A stretch of 64,000 nt of DNA. Source: MWBF01 sp964614645. GTDB lineage: Bacteria; Chloroflexota; Anaerolineae; CG2-30-64-16. The stretch spans positions 1-64,000 of the forward strand of contig CAZTMA010000007.1 of the NCBI GenBank assembly GCA_964614645.1. Reading direction: 5' to 3'. Both the position numbers and the translations under genes were made by a program. Of the stretch, positions 41,582 to 50,348 are shown in pieces. Numbering within the stretch: the stretch's first letter is position 1; every line of letters starts with the position of its first letter. The notes beneath the pieces are model-generated. The model was not told the DNA's origin and did no database searches. It was given only the letters and a program-made list of their open reading frames with translations.

Positions 41582-42160
41582 TCAGGGCGCCACCTCACCG
41601 GAAAGCGGCCCGGCTTGGCCGAACGCCAGTGGATCGCCGACCTGCCACGTGCCATCCTCCCGGCCGTACAGGTAGGTGGCTGCGGTCACGCGAAATACAA
41701 TCGGGGTGAGGGTCGCCATGACCTCGGCCTCGGCCTGCCGCAGCGCGGGCTCGTCGTCGAAGAAACCGAGGGTGACGTGGGGCGTGAACTCGTAGGGCGG
41801 CGGCGAAGGCGGCAGGCCGAAGTGCTCGCGCACCGTCGCTTCGAGCCTGCGGATCATGCCGCCGTCCTCAGGCTGCAGCCACAGGACGTGACGCGGGGCC
41901 AGGAATGTGCCTGTCCGGGCCAGCGTGACATCGAACGGGGGGAAGTCCGCCAGCCGGCGCGCCAGTGCCTCGCGCTCGGCCTGCCATTCCGCCTGCCAGA
42001 CGAAAGGCGGGTACATCACCGTGACGTGCGGCGAAATCGTCAGGTAATATGGATCGAACCGGGCGCGCCAGCCGGCAATCTGCCCGGTCACTTCCGCCGG
42101 CAGCATGATTGCCAGCACGCCCTGTCCCAGATACGATGGAAAGGCAGCCTTTTCGCTCAT
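41582..42160 (-). CDS. 2H phosphoesterase superfamily protein (2'-5' RNA ligase-like)
   Basis: 192 residues from ATG 42160. The two H-x-T-x motifs are H-V-T-V-M-Y (about residue 50) and H-V-T-L-G-F (about 132), which form the catalytic site of this superfamily. Substrates range from cyclic phosphodiesters to RNA ends; none can be assigned here. It diverges from the next gene, with a 63-nt gap. Confidence 0.8.
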   Translation of the reverse strand: MSEKAAFPSYLGQGVLAIMLPAEVTGQIAGWRARFDPYYLTISPHVTVMYPPFVWQAEWQAEREALARRLADFPPFDVTLARTGTFLAPRHVLWLQPEDGGMIRRLEATVREHFGLPPSPPPYEFTPHVTLGFFDDEPALRQAEAEVMATLTPIVFRVTAATYLYGREDGTWQVGDPLAFGQAGPLSGEVAP

Positions 42161-42187
42161 GGTCGTCCTGTTGTGAACCGGTTCGGC

Positions 42188-42217
42188 TTGGCCCACGGGG
42201 CCGCGTCCAAGTATAAT
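42188..42217 (+). promoter_or_regulatory. Promoter of the gene at 42224 (leaderless type)
   Basis: TTGGCC (42188-42193), an 18-nt spacer and TATAAT (42212-42217). The ATG is 6 nt after the -10 box. Confidence 0.6.
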
Positions 42218-42223
42218 CGGGCC

Positions 42224-43774
42224 ATGTCGCAAACCGCAAGCCGTGCTTATCTCTACCTCCTGGTGTTTACCGCCGGATTGACCACCCTCGGCGTCGAGCT
42301 CTCCGCCTCACGGCTGCTCGACCCCTGGTTCGGCAACTCGCAGATCGTGTGGGCGGCGGTCATCGGCCTCATCCTGTTCTGCCTTGCCGCGGGGTACTGG
42401 GCGGGCGGCAAAATCGCTGACCGTTCGCCGCGGCTGCTGACGCTGCTGCGGCTCGTGGCAGTCGCAGCCTTCGGCGTGGGCATCGTGCCGGCCATCTCGC
42501 GGCCGGTGCTCCAACTCGCGGGCCGGGGGCTGGCGGACTTCGATGCCGGGCTGCTGGCGGGCAGCATGGCGGCCATCCTGATCCTCTTTGCCGTGCCCGT
42601 GACGCTGCTCGGCTGCGTCAGCCCGTTCGCGGTGCGGCTGGCGTTAAGAGACATCCGCAGCAGCGGCGCAGCCGCGGGCCGCCTGTACGCCATCTCCACC
42701 GGCGGCAGCATCCTGGGCAGCTTCCTGCCGGTGCTCCTGCTCATCCCCAACGTCGGAACGCGCGCGACCTTCGCACTGCTGGCGCTCCTGCTGCTGGCGG
42801 TGGTGCTGCTGGGGCTGTTGACCGCGCGGCAGTGGCGCGATGCGCTGGCCGTGACGCTGGCCGCCGCGGTCGTGGCCTGGCTGGGCTTCCGGCCCGCGGG
42901 GCCTATCAAGGCGGCGGACGGCCTCGTGTTCGAGACCGAGTCGGCCTTCAACTATATCCAGGTGCTCGACCTCGGCGTGGAGCGCCAGTTGCGGCTCAAC
43001 GAGGGAGAGGGCATCCACTCGGTCTATCGGCCCGCGGGCGGGCTGGCCGACGGCATCTGGGACTACTTCCTGCTCGCTCCTGCGTTCAACCCCGCGGGCT
43101 ACACGCCGGAGCAGGTGGGGCGCGTTGCCATCGTGGGGCTGGCTGCGGGCACGATGGCGCAACTCTACACCGAGACATACGGCTCCATTGCCATCGACGG
43201 CGCGGAGCTGGACCCGGAAATCATCGCGACGGGCCGCGCCTGGTTCGCGATGGACCAGCCGAATCTCCGTGCCTATGCCGTGGACGGCCGGCGCTTCCTG
43301 GCCAACGCACCCGCGCGGTACGATGTGGTCGCGGTGGATGCGTACCGCCCGCCCTACATCCCGTTCCACCTGACGACCGTCGAGTTCTTCCAACTGGCAC
43401 GGGACCGCCTGAACCCGCAGGGCGTGGTCGCGGTCAATGTGGGGCGCACGAGCGATGACTACAGCCTCGTGCACGCGATCGCTGCGACGATGCTGCGCGT
43501 CTTTCCGAGCGTTTACATGATGGACGAGCCGAGCGGCGCCAGCGGCCTGGGCAACACCCTCGTGGTCGGCACGAACCAGCCCACCACCCTGGGCGACCTC
43601 CGTGCGAATCTGCCCGCCTTCACCCACCCCCTGCTGGTAGAGGTTGCAGCCCGCGCCGCGCCGCAAGCGCAGCCCGCCGCGCCGCCGCCCGGCACGCCGA
43701 TCTTCACCGATGACCGTGCGCCCGTGGAGCAGGTGATCCACGGGTTGGTGCTGAGGTATATGTTCGAAGAGTGA
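42224..43774 (+). CDS. Membrane protein fused to a spermidine-synthase-like domain
   Basis: 516 residues. About seven N-terminal membrane segments (residues 8-225, including G-V-E-L-S-A-S-R-L-L-D-P and A-A-G-Y-W-A-G-G) are followed by a Rossmann domain like spermidine synthase: V-A-I-V-G-L-A-A-G-T near 305, I-D-G-A-E-L-D-P near 325 and V-V-A-V-D-A-Y near 370. Such fusions are common in bacteria, but aminopropyltransferase activity is usually unproven. It has a strong promoter very close to the ATG and no ribosome-binding site. Confidence 0.85.
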   Translation: MSQTASRAYLYLLVFTAGLTTLGVELSASRLLDPWFGNSQIVWAAVIGLILFCLAAGYWAGGKIADRSPRLLTLLRLVAVAAFGVGIVPAISRPVLQLAGRGLADFDAGLLAGSMAAILILFAVPVTLLGCVSPFAVRLALRDIRSSGAAAGRLYAISTGGSILGSFLPVLLLIPNVGTRATFALLALLLLAVVLLGLLTARQWRDALAVTLAAAVVAWLGFRPAGPIKAADGLVFETESAFNYIQVLDLGVERQLRLNEGEGIHSVYRPAGGLADGIWDYFLLAPAFNPAGYTPEQVGRVAIVGLAAGTMAQLYTETYGSIAIDGAELDPEIIATGRAWFAMDQPNLRAYAVDGRRFLANAPARYDVVAVDAYRPPYIPFHLTTVEFFQLARDRLNPQGVVAVNVGRTSDDYSLVHAIAATMLRVFPSVYMMDEPSGASGLGNTLVVGTNQPTTLGDLRANLPAFTHPLLVEVAARAAPQAQPAAPPPGTPIFTDDRAPVEQVIHGLVLRYMFEE

Positions 43775-43792
43775 CCGGGAGAATCAAACGTC

Positions 43793-44791
43793 CTACGCCT
43801 GCAGCACCTGTGCCTGGGCGTGCAGGTTAGCTTCCGGCGTTTCGTCGGGTATCTCGCACCCTGCCGCGCTGAAGCAGCGGGGGCCACCCGCGATCACGCA
43901 TACGCGCACCTTCGCCGCAACCTCCTCGGGTGTGCCGTCGAGCATGACCGCGACCGGGTCCTGGTTGCCGCAGACGGCCGCGTGGTCACCGAACGCCTCT
44001 GCAGCCTGCCCCATGTCCACCATCCAGTCCACGTCGATGATATCCGCCCCGGATTCCGCCATGTCCGCGAGGATGCGCGTCGTGTTGCCGCAGATGTGCA
44101 GGCGGGCCAGCGCGCCCATCTCATGCACGGCGGCGAAGATGCGCTGCTCGTAGGGGAGCGCGAACTGCCGGTAGAGCCGCGGGGAGACCTGTGACGCGAT
44201 GGCGTCGCCCAGCCCGATGATATCGGCGCCGGCAGCGACCTGCGCGCGGGCGAAATTCACCGCCACTTCCACGCACAGCTCCAGCAGCTCCTCGACCCAC
44301 GCAGGACGGTCAATCAGGTCCGTCAGGAGCGCGCCGACGCCCCGTAGATCGGCCGCCTCAGCCAGCGCGCCCTCTACCCAGCCCATGATGGGCACGTGGC
44401 CGCCGGAGCGCTCACGGAACAGGCGCAGGGCCGCGAGCCGGTCGCTCATCCGGCGGCCTGCCTCCGGCGCAATGGGCCGCAGCGCGGCCAGGTCCGCCGG
44501 GTCGAGCAGCAGGGGCTTCGTGGCAAGCGGCAGGCCGTCGTCCGGGAAGACGACACGCAAGCCGAGGTCTGCAGCCTCACGGTAGGGATCGGAGATGGCC
44601 TGCAGGATGTCGATATCGAACGCCTGCTGCACCGCGAAGTTCGCGTCACACAACACGCGGTAGTCCTGGTAGTAACTGCTCAACGGCTGGCCGATATAGT
44701 GGCTGGCAAACTGCATGAAGATATTGAAGTTGGGCACGCGGTCAACCGGCTGACCTGCCAGCCGCGCAGTCATGCGCTCGTAGGGGTTCAT
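43793..44791 (-). CDS. Uroporphyrinogen decarboxylase-family protein (corrinoid methyltransferase-like)
   Basis: 332 residues from ATG 44791, which overlaps the amidase stop. The URO-D fold is recognisable from R-M-T-A-R-L-A-G-Q-P-V-D-R-V-P near the start, G-W-V-E-G-A-L-A-E near 150 and H-I-C-G-N-T-T near 242. The His-x-Cys pair and a Cys near the C-terminus suggest the zinc-binding MtaA/CmuA-type branch that handles methyl groups on corrinoids or CoM, not haem synthesis. The substrate is unknown. Confidence 0.8.
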   Translation of the reverse strand: MNPYERMTARLAGQPVDRVPNFNIFMQFASHYIGQPLSSYYQDYRVLCDANFAVQQAFDIDILQAISDPYREAADLGLRVVFPDDGLPLATKPLLLDPADLAALRPIAPEAGRRMSDRLAALRLFRERSGGHVPIMGWVEGALAEAADLRGVGALLTDLIDRPAWVEELLELCVEVAVNFARAQVAAGADIIGLGDAIASQVSPRLYRQFALPYEQRIFAAVHEMGALARLHICGNTTRILADMAESGADIIDVDWMVDMGQAAEAFGDHAAVCGNQDPVAVMLDGTPEEVAAKVRVCVIAGGPRCFSAAGCEIPDETPEANLHAQAQVLQA

Positions 44792-45483
44792 CAGGGCTCC
44801 TGGGTCGCCGTTGCGGGCGTCAGAAAACACAACACGCCTGCGGCCACACCGTCCGCCAGCCGCTCCGGTTCATCGACCAGGAGCGCGCGATCCGTGCCCA
44901 GGAAGCCCAGCTCGATGATGGCCGCGGGCGTGCCGGGCGCCAGCTTGCGGAAGGCGTGGTATTCGGTCATATCGCGCGTGATGGTGGTAGGATGGCGGGG
45001 CAGGCCGCTGGCGGCCTCATATTCGTCCCACAGGCACTCGGCCAGCCGCTGCGAGGCCGGGCTGCCGCCGTCCGGTGGGGCGACCTTGAATCCGCTCAGA
45101 TTCGCCTGGCAGGAGTCGGTATGGATGGAGACGAACGCATCGGCACGATACAAGAACATCCGGGCATCCAGTTCGTCCAATACGTCCACACGCATGCCCT
45201 GGCGTCGCAGACGCTCCGCGGTGAGTTCTGCGATGCGCGTGTTGACCTCGACCTCGGTCAGCCCGTCGGGGCAGACCGTGCCGGAGTCATTGCCCCGGTG
45301 GCCGGCGACGAGCCCGACGCGCAGGCCGCCCGTAGGACCGGAGGCGGCGAACAGGAATTGGAGCCACGCCGGCCCGTACCCGGCGCGCGCGACCTGCTCC
45401 GCCGACCAGATAGAAGCGATGATCGCCAGGCCGATAACGAGAAGCAGGACGCGACGAGCGCGATGGACAGTTTTGCGGCGCAT
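44791..45483 (-). CDS. N-acetylmuramoyl-L-alanine amidase (AmiC type)
   Basis: 230 residues. An N-terminal membrane anchor (about 12-30) precedes an Amidase_3 domain. The zinc ligands and catalytic Glu are visible in G-L-V-A-G-H-R-G, L-T-E-V-E-V-N, V-S-I-H-T-D-S and A-I-I-E-L-G-F-L-G. It cleaves peptide stems from peptidoglycan outside the cell. On the minus strand a TTGCGT-17-TATCAT promoter ends about 12 nt before the ATG. It is coupled to the UroD-like gene. Confidence 0.9.
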   Translation of the reverse strand: MRRKTVHRARRVLLLVIGLAIIASIWSAEQVARAGYGPAWLQFLFAASGPTGGLRVGLVAGHRGNDSGTVCPDGLTEVEVNTRIAELTAERLRRQGMRVDVLDELDARMFLYRADAFVSIHTDSCQANLSGFKVAPPDGGSPASQRLAECLWDEYEAASGLPRHPTTITRDMTEYHAFRKLAPGTPAAIIELGFLGTDRALLVDEPERLADGVAAGVLCFLTPATATQEP

Positions 45484-45560
45484 AGGGTTGCCCGCATGAT
45501 ACCTGCAAGCACGCGTTTACGCAATAAGTCAGACTCATAGGGGCCGGAGAAGCATGGTTT

Positions 45561-45589
45561 TTGACTTTTCGCCCCGCCGCGGGTATATT
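45561..45589 (+). promoter_or_regulatory. Promoter of rodZ
   Basis: TTGACT (45561-45566), a 17-nt spacer and TATATT (45584-45589), about 38 nt before the ATG. Confidence 0.65.
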
Positions 45590-45627
45590 TGTTCAGTCTA
45601 CTATCACGCACTAGGACACAACATCGT

Positions 45628-46563
45628 ATGAGTGAGCTCGGGCGCCTTTTATACGAGGCGCGCACGGCGAAACAACTCAGCCTGGCCGACGTTGAAGCGG
45701 TCACGCGCATCCGCCAGAAATACCTCGAAGCCCTGGAAAACGGTGATTACGCTAACCTGCCGCGCGGCACAGTCGCGCGCGGGTTCGTGCGCACCTACGG
45801 GGGCTATCTCGGCCTGGACGTCGAGGGCGTTCTGGATCTCTACGGCATGGAGAGCGGGGATACCAACCCGGAGATTGCGATCGCTGAGCCAGGCAAGCCT
45901 CGCCTGATCGATTACCGGCCCCTGGAAGTCGAGTTGGTGGACCCGATGGCCGGGTCGCGCTGGCTGCCCTGGGTCGCCGCGATAGCCTTTGTCGCCATTC
46001 TGGGGCTGGGCGGCTGGTGGCTGCTGAACCGCAACCCCGGCTGGAACCCGCTGGCGGCCTTTGGCCCCGCGGCCAGCGCTACACCCACCAGCACCGCGAC
46101 CCAATGGGTCGTCACCGCGACACCGAAGCCTGCCGAAACGCCGACCGCGCCCTTGCCCGATCCGACCTCGGATCTGCTGCCGCTGCCGACGCCCACGGTG
46201 CAGGCTACGGCGACGCCGACGCTGCGTCCGACCGCCACCCCAGAGTATGTCACGGCGCTCGTGCTGGAGGTGATTACTACGCAGCGCGCGTGGATGCGTA
46301 TCATGGTGGACGGCGAAATTACCGAGGAGGGCACGCTCGAGGCCAACACCTCGCGAGTTTATGAAGCGGTGGACTCGATCACTGTGCGCACGGGCAACGG
46401 CGGCGGCGTCACGCTGATTCTGAACGCGGAAGAACTGGGCGTCATGGGCAACATCGGGCAGGTTGTCGAGCGCACCTGGGTCGTCAACCCGGAGGGCGTC
46501 ACCGAGACCACCGGCCAGACCGACACACCCGAGACCACCGTCACGCCGACGCCAGCCGGTTAG
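45628..46563 (+). CDS. rodZ: RodZ-like cytoskeletal membrane protein
   Basis: 311 residues from ATG 45628. An N-terminal helix-turn-helix (G-R-L-L-Y-E-A-R-T-A, then L-E-A-L-E-N-G-D-Y) is followed by one membrane segment near 115-135, a Thr/Pro-rich extracellular linker (about 145-205) and a C-terminal DUF4115-type beta domain (A-W-M-R-I-M-V-D-G). This is the RodZ layout, linking MreB to the cell wall. The start is supported by the promoter upstream. Confidence 0.88.
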   Translation: MSELGRLLYEARTAKQLSLADVEAVTRIRQKYLEALENGDYANLPRGTVARGFVRTYGGYLGLDVEGVLDLYGMESGDTNPEIAIAEPGKPRLIDYRPLEVELVDPMAGSRWLPWVAAIAFVAILGLGGWWLLNRNPGWNPLAAFGPAASATPTSTATQWVVTATPKPAETPTAPLPDPTSDLLPLPTPTVQATATPTLRPTATPEYVTALVLEVITTQRAWMRIMVDGEITEEGTLEANTSRVYEAVDSITVRTGNGGGVTLILNAEELGVMGNIGQVVERTWVVNPEGVTETTGQTDTPETTVTPTPAG

Positions 46564-46564
46564 A

Positions 46565-46690
46565 CGGTTACAGGTTTGAGGTTACAAGTTACAAGTTGCA
46601 GGTAGTCGGTTACAGGCAAACGTGCGGTCGCGATGGGTCAGTCGCAATCGGCAAACCTGTAACCTGCGACCTGCAACCATTGGTTTAAAG
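46565..46690. repeat. Palindromic repeat (GGTTACAGGTT/GTTGCAGG family)
   Basis: GGTTACAGGTTTGAGGTTAC and further GGTTACAGG units pair with AAACCTGTAACCTGCGACCT at 46656-46675. It fills the rodZ-rimO gap. Related to 6783-6894 and 26385-26465. Confidence 0.6.
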
Positions 46691-46695
46691 GACCT

Positions 46696-48129
46696 ATGAA
46701 ATACTTCCTGATGACCCTCGGCTGTCCCAAGAACACGGTGGACAGCGAAGGCATGGCGATGTTGCTCGGCGGTGCGGGCTATGATGGCACGAGCGTGCCC
46801 ACCGACGCCGATGTCCTGATCGTCAATACGTGCGGCTTTCTGGCCGCAGCCGAAGATGAGTCCCTCGCCAATCTGCGCGAGCTCGCCCGCCGCAAGCGGC
46901 CGGGCCAGGTGCTCATTGCTGCGGGCTGCATGGCCCAGCGCAATGGCGCGCGCATCGCGCAGGAAGTGCCGGGCGTGGACGGGCTGCTGGGCACGCGCCG
47001 CTGGATGGAGATTGTGCCATTCATTCAGGCGCTCCGCGGGGGCAAGGCGCAGCGCACGTTCGGCAGCTACGCGCTCTTGGGCGACCCGGAACAGCCGCTC
47101 CTCGACGCTACCCCGCGGCCTCCGGTAGTCAACGGCAGCGCCTATCTCAAGATCAGCGACGGCTGCAACGCGCCCTGCGCGTTCTGCTCCATCCCGGTCT
47201 TCAAGGGCAAGCTGCGCAGCCGCCCGCCCGCGGCCATCGTGGCAGAGGCGCGCCAGCTCACCGCTGCGGGCGCCCACGAGCTGATCCTCATCGGCCAGGA
47301 CACCACGGACTACGGCCGCGACGCGGGCCAGCCGGAAGCACTGCCCGGCCTGCTGCAGGACATCCTGGACGGCGCACCGGATGTGCGCTGGCTGCGGCTC
47401 ATGTACGCTTACCCGGGCCACGTTACGGAGCGGCTCATCGAGGTCATGGCCCGCAACCCGCGCGTCTGTCATTACCTGGACATTCCCCTGCAACACGGCC
47501 ATCCCGCCACGCTGCGCCGCATGTTCCGGCCCAGCAACGTGGACCGGCTACTCGCGACATTCGCGCAAATGCGCGCGGCGATGCCCGACATGGCCTTCCG
47601 CAGCACGTTCATTGTGGGGTTCCCCGGCGAGACAGAGGCGGAGTTCCAGGGCCTGCTTGACTTCGTGGAGGCCATCCAGTTCGATAAGGTCGGCGTGTTC
47701 ACCTTCAGCCCGGAGCCGGGCACACCTGCGGCTGATATGCCGGACCAGGTGGCAGAGGAAGTCAAAGCGGAGCGCTACGCGCGGCTGATGGCCGTGCAGC
47801 AGCGGATATCGCTGATGCGCAACCAGGCCCAGGTCGGCAGGCAACTGGAAGTGCTGGTGGAGGCGCAAGGCGAGATGGAGATGGCCGCGCAGCCGGGCCT
47901 TCCGGCAAGCGAGAAGCGCGGACGGCACACGAAGGCAAAGATGCGACGCCAGCCGGTATCGCTGGCGCGCAGCTATCGCGATGCGCCGGAAGTGGATGGC
48001 CTGGTGGTCGTACCGGGCCTGTTGCCCGTCGGCCAGATGGCCCAGGTGCGCATCTCCGGCGCGCTGGAGTACGACCTGCTGGGAGAATTAGCAATTACGA
48101 ATTATGAATTGCGAATTGCCAACTCCTAA
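46696..48129 (+). CDS. rimO: Ribosomal protein uS12 methylthiotransferase
   Basis: 477 residues. Radical SAM enzyme that adds a methylthio group to an Asp of S12. The N-terminal UPF0004 domain has C10 (L-G-C-P-K-N), C46 (N-T-C-G-F) and C79 (A-G-C-M-A). The radical SAM motif is C-N-A-P-C-A-F-C-S-I-P near 155. A TRAM domain lies at the end and carries an unusual basic insert near 410-425. The last residues (A-I-T-N-Y-E-L-R-I-A-N-S) and the stop are encoded by a palindromic repeat, so the native C-terminus was probably replaced. Confidence 0.93.
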   Translation: MKYFLMTLGCPKNTVDSEGMAMLLGGAGYDGTSVPTDADVLIVNTCGFLAAAEDESLANLRELARRKRPGQVLIAAGCMAQRNGARIAQEVPGVDGLLGTRRWMEIVPFIQALRGGKAQRTFGSYALLGDPEQPLLDATPRPPVVNGSAYLKISDGCNAPCAFCSIPVFKGKLRSRPPAAIVAEARQLTAAGAHELILIGQDTTDYGRDAGQPEALPGLLQDILDGAPDVRWLRLMYAYPGHVTERLIEVMARNPRVCHYLDIPLQHGHPATLRRMFRPSNVDRLLATFAQMRAAMPDMAFRSTFIVGFPGETEAEFQGLLDFVEAIQFDKVGVFTFSPEPGTPAADMPDQVAEEVKAERYARLMAVQQRISLMRNQAQVGRQLEVLVEAQGEMEMAAQPGLPASEKRGRHTKAKMRRQPVSLARSYRDAPEVDGLVVVPGLLPVGQMAQVRISGALEYDLLGELAITNYELRIANS

Positions 48130-48156
48130 TTCGTAATTCATAATTCGTAATTCCGT
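48086..48156. repeat. Palindromic repeat (AATTACGAATTATGAATT family) overlapping the rimO end
   Basis: AATTACGAATTATGAATTGC (from 48094) pairs with CTAATTCGTAATTCATAATT (from 48126), and AATTCGTAATT units recur. It lies at the junction of two converging genes. Confidence 0.65.
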
Positions 48157-48515
48157 CAATCCATGACCCGATATTCGCCGTCCACGACCTGTCCCTGGGC
48201 CGCTCCGCTGCGGGGGCCGACCGGGTCCTGGCCGTTACGATACTGGTTGACGATGTCCTTCGGCACGAGTTCGACAAATAGCTTGACTGCCAGGGCGATA
48301 ACTGCCAGGTCGTCCAACTGGCCCAGCACCGGGAAAAAGTCGGGCAGCAGGTCTGCCGGGAATAACAGGTACAACCCGGCAATGCCGGGGATGATCAGCT
48401 TATACGGTAAAGAGACCCGCGGGTCCTTCAACAACCGCCATGCCAGCTTGCCGTTACGCACGAGTTCGCTCAATACCCCAGTTCGCGACCCAATGCTCTC
48501 CTTCTGATTCGCCAT
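48156..48515 (-). CDS. DUF1232 (YkvA-like) membrane protein
   Basis: 119 residues. The family core is visible: L-A-W-R-L-L-K-D-P-R-V, L-P-Y-K-L-I-I-P-G-I-A-G-L-Y-L-L-F-P-A-D-L-L-P-D-F-F-P-V-L-G-Q-L-D-D near 35-70. It is a small membrane-associated protein of unknown function, common in bacteria. It converges with rimO over a palindromic repeat. Confidence 0.82.
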   Translation of the reverse strand: MANQKESIGSRTGVLSELVRNGKLAWRLLKDPRVSLPYKLIIPGIAGLYLLFPADLLPDFFPVLGQLDDLAVIALAVKLFVELVPKDIVNQYRNGQDPVGPRSGAAQGQVVDGEYRVMD

Positions 48516-48597
48516 ACGAGAATTGCTCCTTCCGATAACAACGTAACGCCATTATACACTCACTTAACGCAGTGTATGTCACCTTTGTTTCAAGTGG

Positions 48598-48603
48598 TAT
48601 AAT
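48598..48603 (+). promoter_or_regulatory. -10 box TATAAT before the gene at 48611 (leaderless type)
   Basis: TATAAT in GTGGTATAATCTTCGTC, 7 nt before the ATG. No ribosome-binding site, and the -35 is weak. Confidence 0.5.
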
Positions 48604-48610
48604 CTTCGTC

Positions 48611-50335
48611 ATGCGCACGCTCCTGGTCAGCCTTAACGAACATCCGCTCGCCCTCCTGCGCGCGATCGCAGAGCTGCGCGATGTGACGCTGGTGTCGAAC
48701 GTGCGCGCAGACGTGGCCGACCAATTGGCCGCTGCGTTGGCAGATCCCGCCGCGACCCGCGCCGCGGTGACCGGTTGCTCGCCCGCGGCACAGGCGGCCT
48801 GGCACGGGCTGCTGGCTGCCGGCGGGCGCATGAAGGCGGCCGCATTCGCCCGGTTGCACGGTGAAATCCGCCCTATCGGGCCGGGCCGGCTGGAGCGGGA
48901 AGCCACATGGCGCGACCCGGCCAATGCTGCGGAGGAGCTGTGGTACCGCGGACTCATCTACCGCACCTTTGCCGAGTTCGGTGAGGGCCCGCTCGAATAC
49001 ATCTACATTCCCGAAGACCTGCCCGTGCCCGATGACCTGGCCGCAGCCGCGCCAACGCCGCAAGGCCCGAGGCTCGTCCCCCTTGCCGCGCCCGCTCAGG
49101 TTCACCACGCGCGCAACACCCTCGCGGTGGACGCCTGCACCGTGCTTGCCATGTTTCGCGCAACCCCTGCCCCTCTTGACCGCTCCGGCGCGCTGGCGGA
49201 AGGCGTGGCCCGCGAACTCCGGCAGCAGATGGTGAGCGACGACCCCGTCCGGCTGGACTTCCTGCTGGCCCTGCTGACGGATTGCGGCTGGCTCGCCGCG
49301 GACCGCGGCCGGCTGGTCGTCAACCATCAAGCCAGCAGCCGCTGGCTGCGCGGGACGCACTGGGAGCAGGTCACACAGCTCTTCACCGCGTGGCGCAACA
49401 GCACAACCTGGAACGACCTGCGCCGGGTCCCTGCGCTGCGGCCGGAAGGCGAATGGAGGAACGACCCGCTGCTGCCGCGCCGCGGCCTGCTGGAGGCGCT
49501 TGCCCGCCTCGACGCGTCTGCCTGGTACCGGCTTGGGGACCTTATCACGGCCTTCAAGGCAACCGACCCCGACTTTCTGCGCCCCGACGGCAATTACACG
49601 GGGTGGTATCTGAAGGATGCGGAGACCGGGCTGTACCTCAACGGGTTCGAGGCATGGGAGCAGGTCGAGGGCCGCCTGCTGGAGTTCCTCATGACCGGCC
49701 CGCTGTACTGGCTGGGCGCAGTGGCCTGTGGCACGCTGGAGGAAGCCGGCTCATCTGCGACGGTCTTCCGCCTGACCGCCTGGGGCGAGGCATGGCTGGC
49801 TGGCGGCATTCCGGCGGAGCTGCCCCGACCCATGCGCCTTTCCGTCAGTGAGGACTTCACGGTACGCGCACCGCTGTTCTGTCCCCTGCTGGACCGCTTC
49901 CGCCTCCTGCGCATCACCGAACCGCTGGTCGCAGGGGAGCCGGAAGCAGGCGGGCACGCACGGCCCGGCCTGGGAACCGTCACCCACACGCGCCACCGCA
50001 TTACGCGCGCCAGCCTGGCCGCGGCCCGCGCCTCGGGCATCCAGGCCCAGGCGGTGCTCGAATTCCTGAAGCGCGCGGGTGGCGCACCCGTTCCTGCCCG
50101 GGTCGCGGCGGCGCTCAACCGCTATGATCAGCTCGGCGGCGCGCTGCGCGTCACCCGCGGCGCGCTGCTGCGTGTGCCGGACGCCGGTATGCTGGGAGCC
50201 TTGCGCGCCGACCCGGCGATTGCACCCCTGCTCGGTGAGATCGTCTCTGCACAGGCTGTGATCATCCCCGAAGCCAACGTCTCCCGCGTGCTGGCGCTGC
50301 TCCAGGACAGCGGCTATACGGTCAAATTGGACTGA
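48611..50335 (+). CDS. Helicase-associated (XPB/Ssl2 N-terminal-like) domain protein
   Basis: 574 residues. The opening L-L-V-S-L-N-E-H-P-L-A-L-L-R and the later pattern of winged-helix-like segments resemble the XPB/Ssl2-N-terminal-type domain found next to helicases in actinobacteria and Chloroflexota. The C-terminal part ends with I-I-P-E-A-N-V-S-R-V-L-A-L-L-Q-D-S-G-Y. There is no Walker motif, so it is not a helicase itself. A recognition or assembly role in DNA repair is possible. The start rests on the -10 box just upstream. Confidence 0.55.
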   Translation: MRTLLVSLNEHPLALLRAIAELRDVTLVSNVRADVADQLAAALADPAATRAAVTGCSPAAQAAWHGLLAAGGRMKAAAFARLHGEIRPIGPGRLEREATWRDPANAAEELWYRGLIYRTFAEFGEGPLEYIYIPEDLPVPDDLAAAAPTPQGPRLVPLAAPAQVHHARNTLAVDACTVLAMFRATPAPLDRSGALAEGVARELRQQMVSDDPVRLDFLLALLTDCGWLAADRGRLVVNHQASSRWLRGTHWEQVTQLFTAWRNSTTWNDLRRVPALRPEGEWRNDPLLPRRGLLEALARLDASAWYRLGDLITAFKATDPDFLRPDGNYTGWYLKDAETGLYLNGFEAWEQVEGRLLEFLMTGPLYWLGAVACGTLEEAGSSATVFRLTAWGEAWLAGGIPAELPRPMRLSVSEDFTVRAPLFCPLLDRFRLLRITEPLVAGEPEAGGHARPGLGTVTHTRHRITRASLAAARASGIQAQAVLEFLKRAGGAPVPARVAAALNRYDQLGGALRVTRGALLRVPDAGMLGALRADPAIAPLLGEIVSAQAVIIPEANVSRVLALLQDSGYTVKLD

Positions 50336-50348
50336 TGGAGAGATAGGA

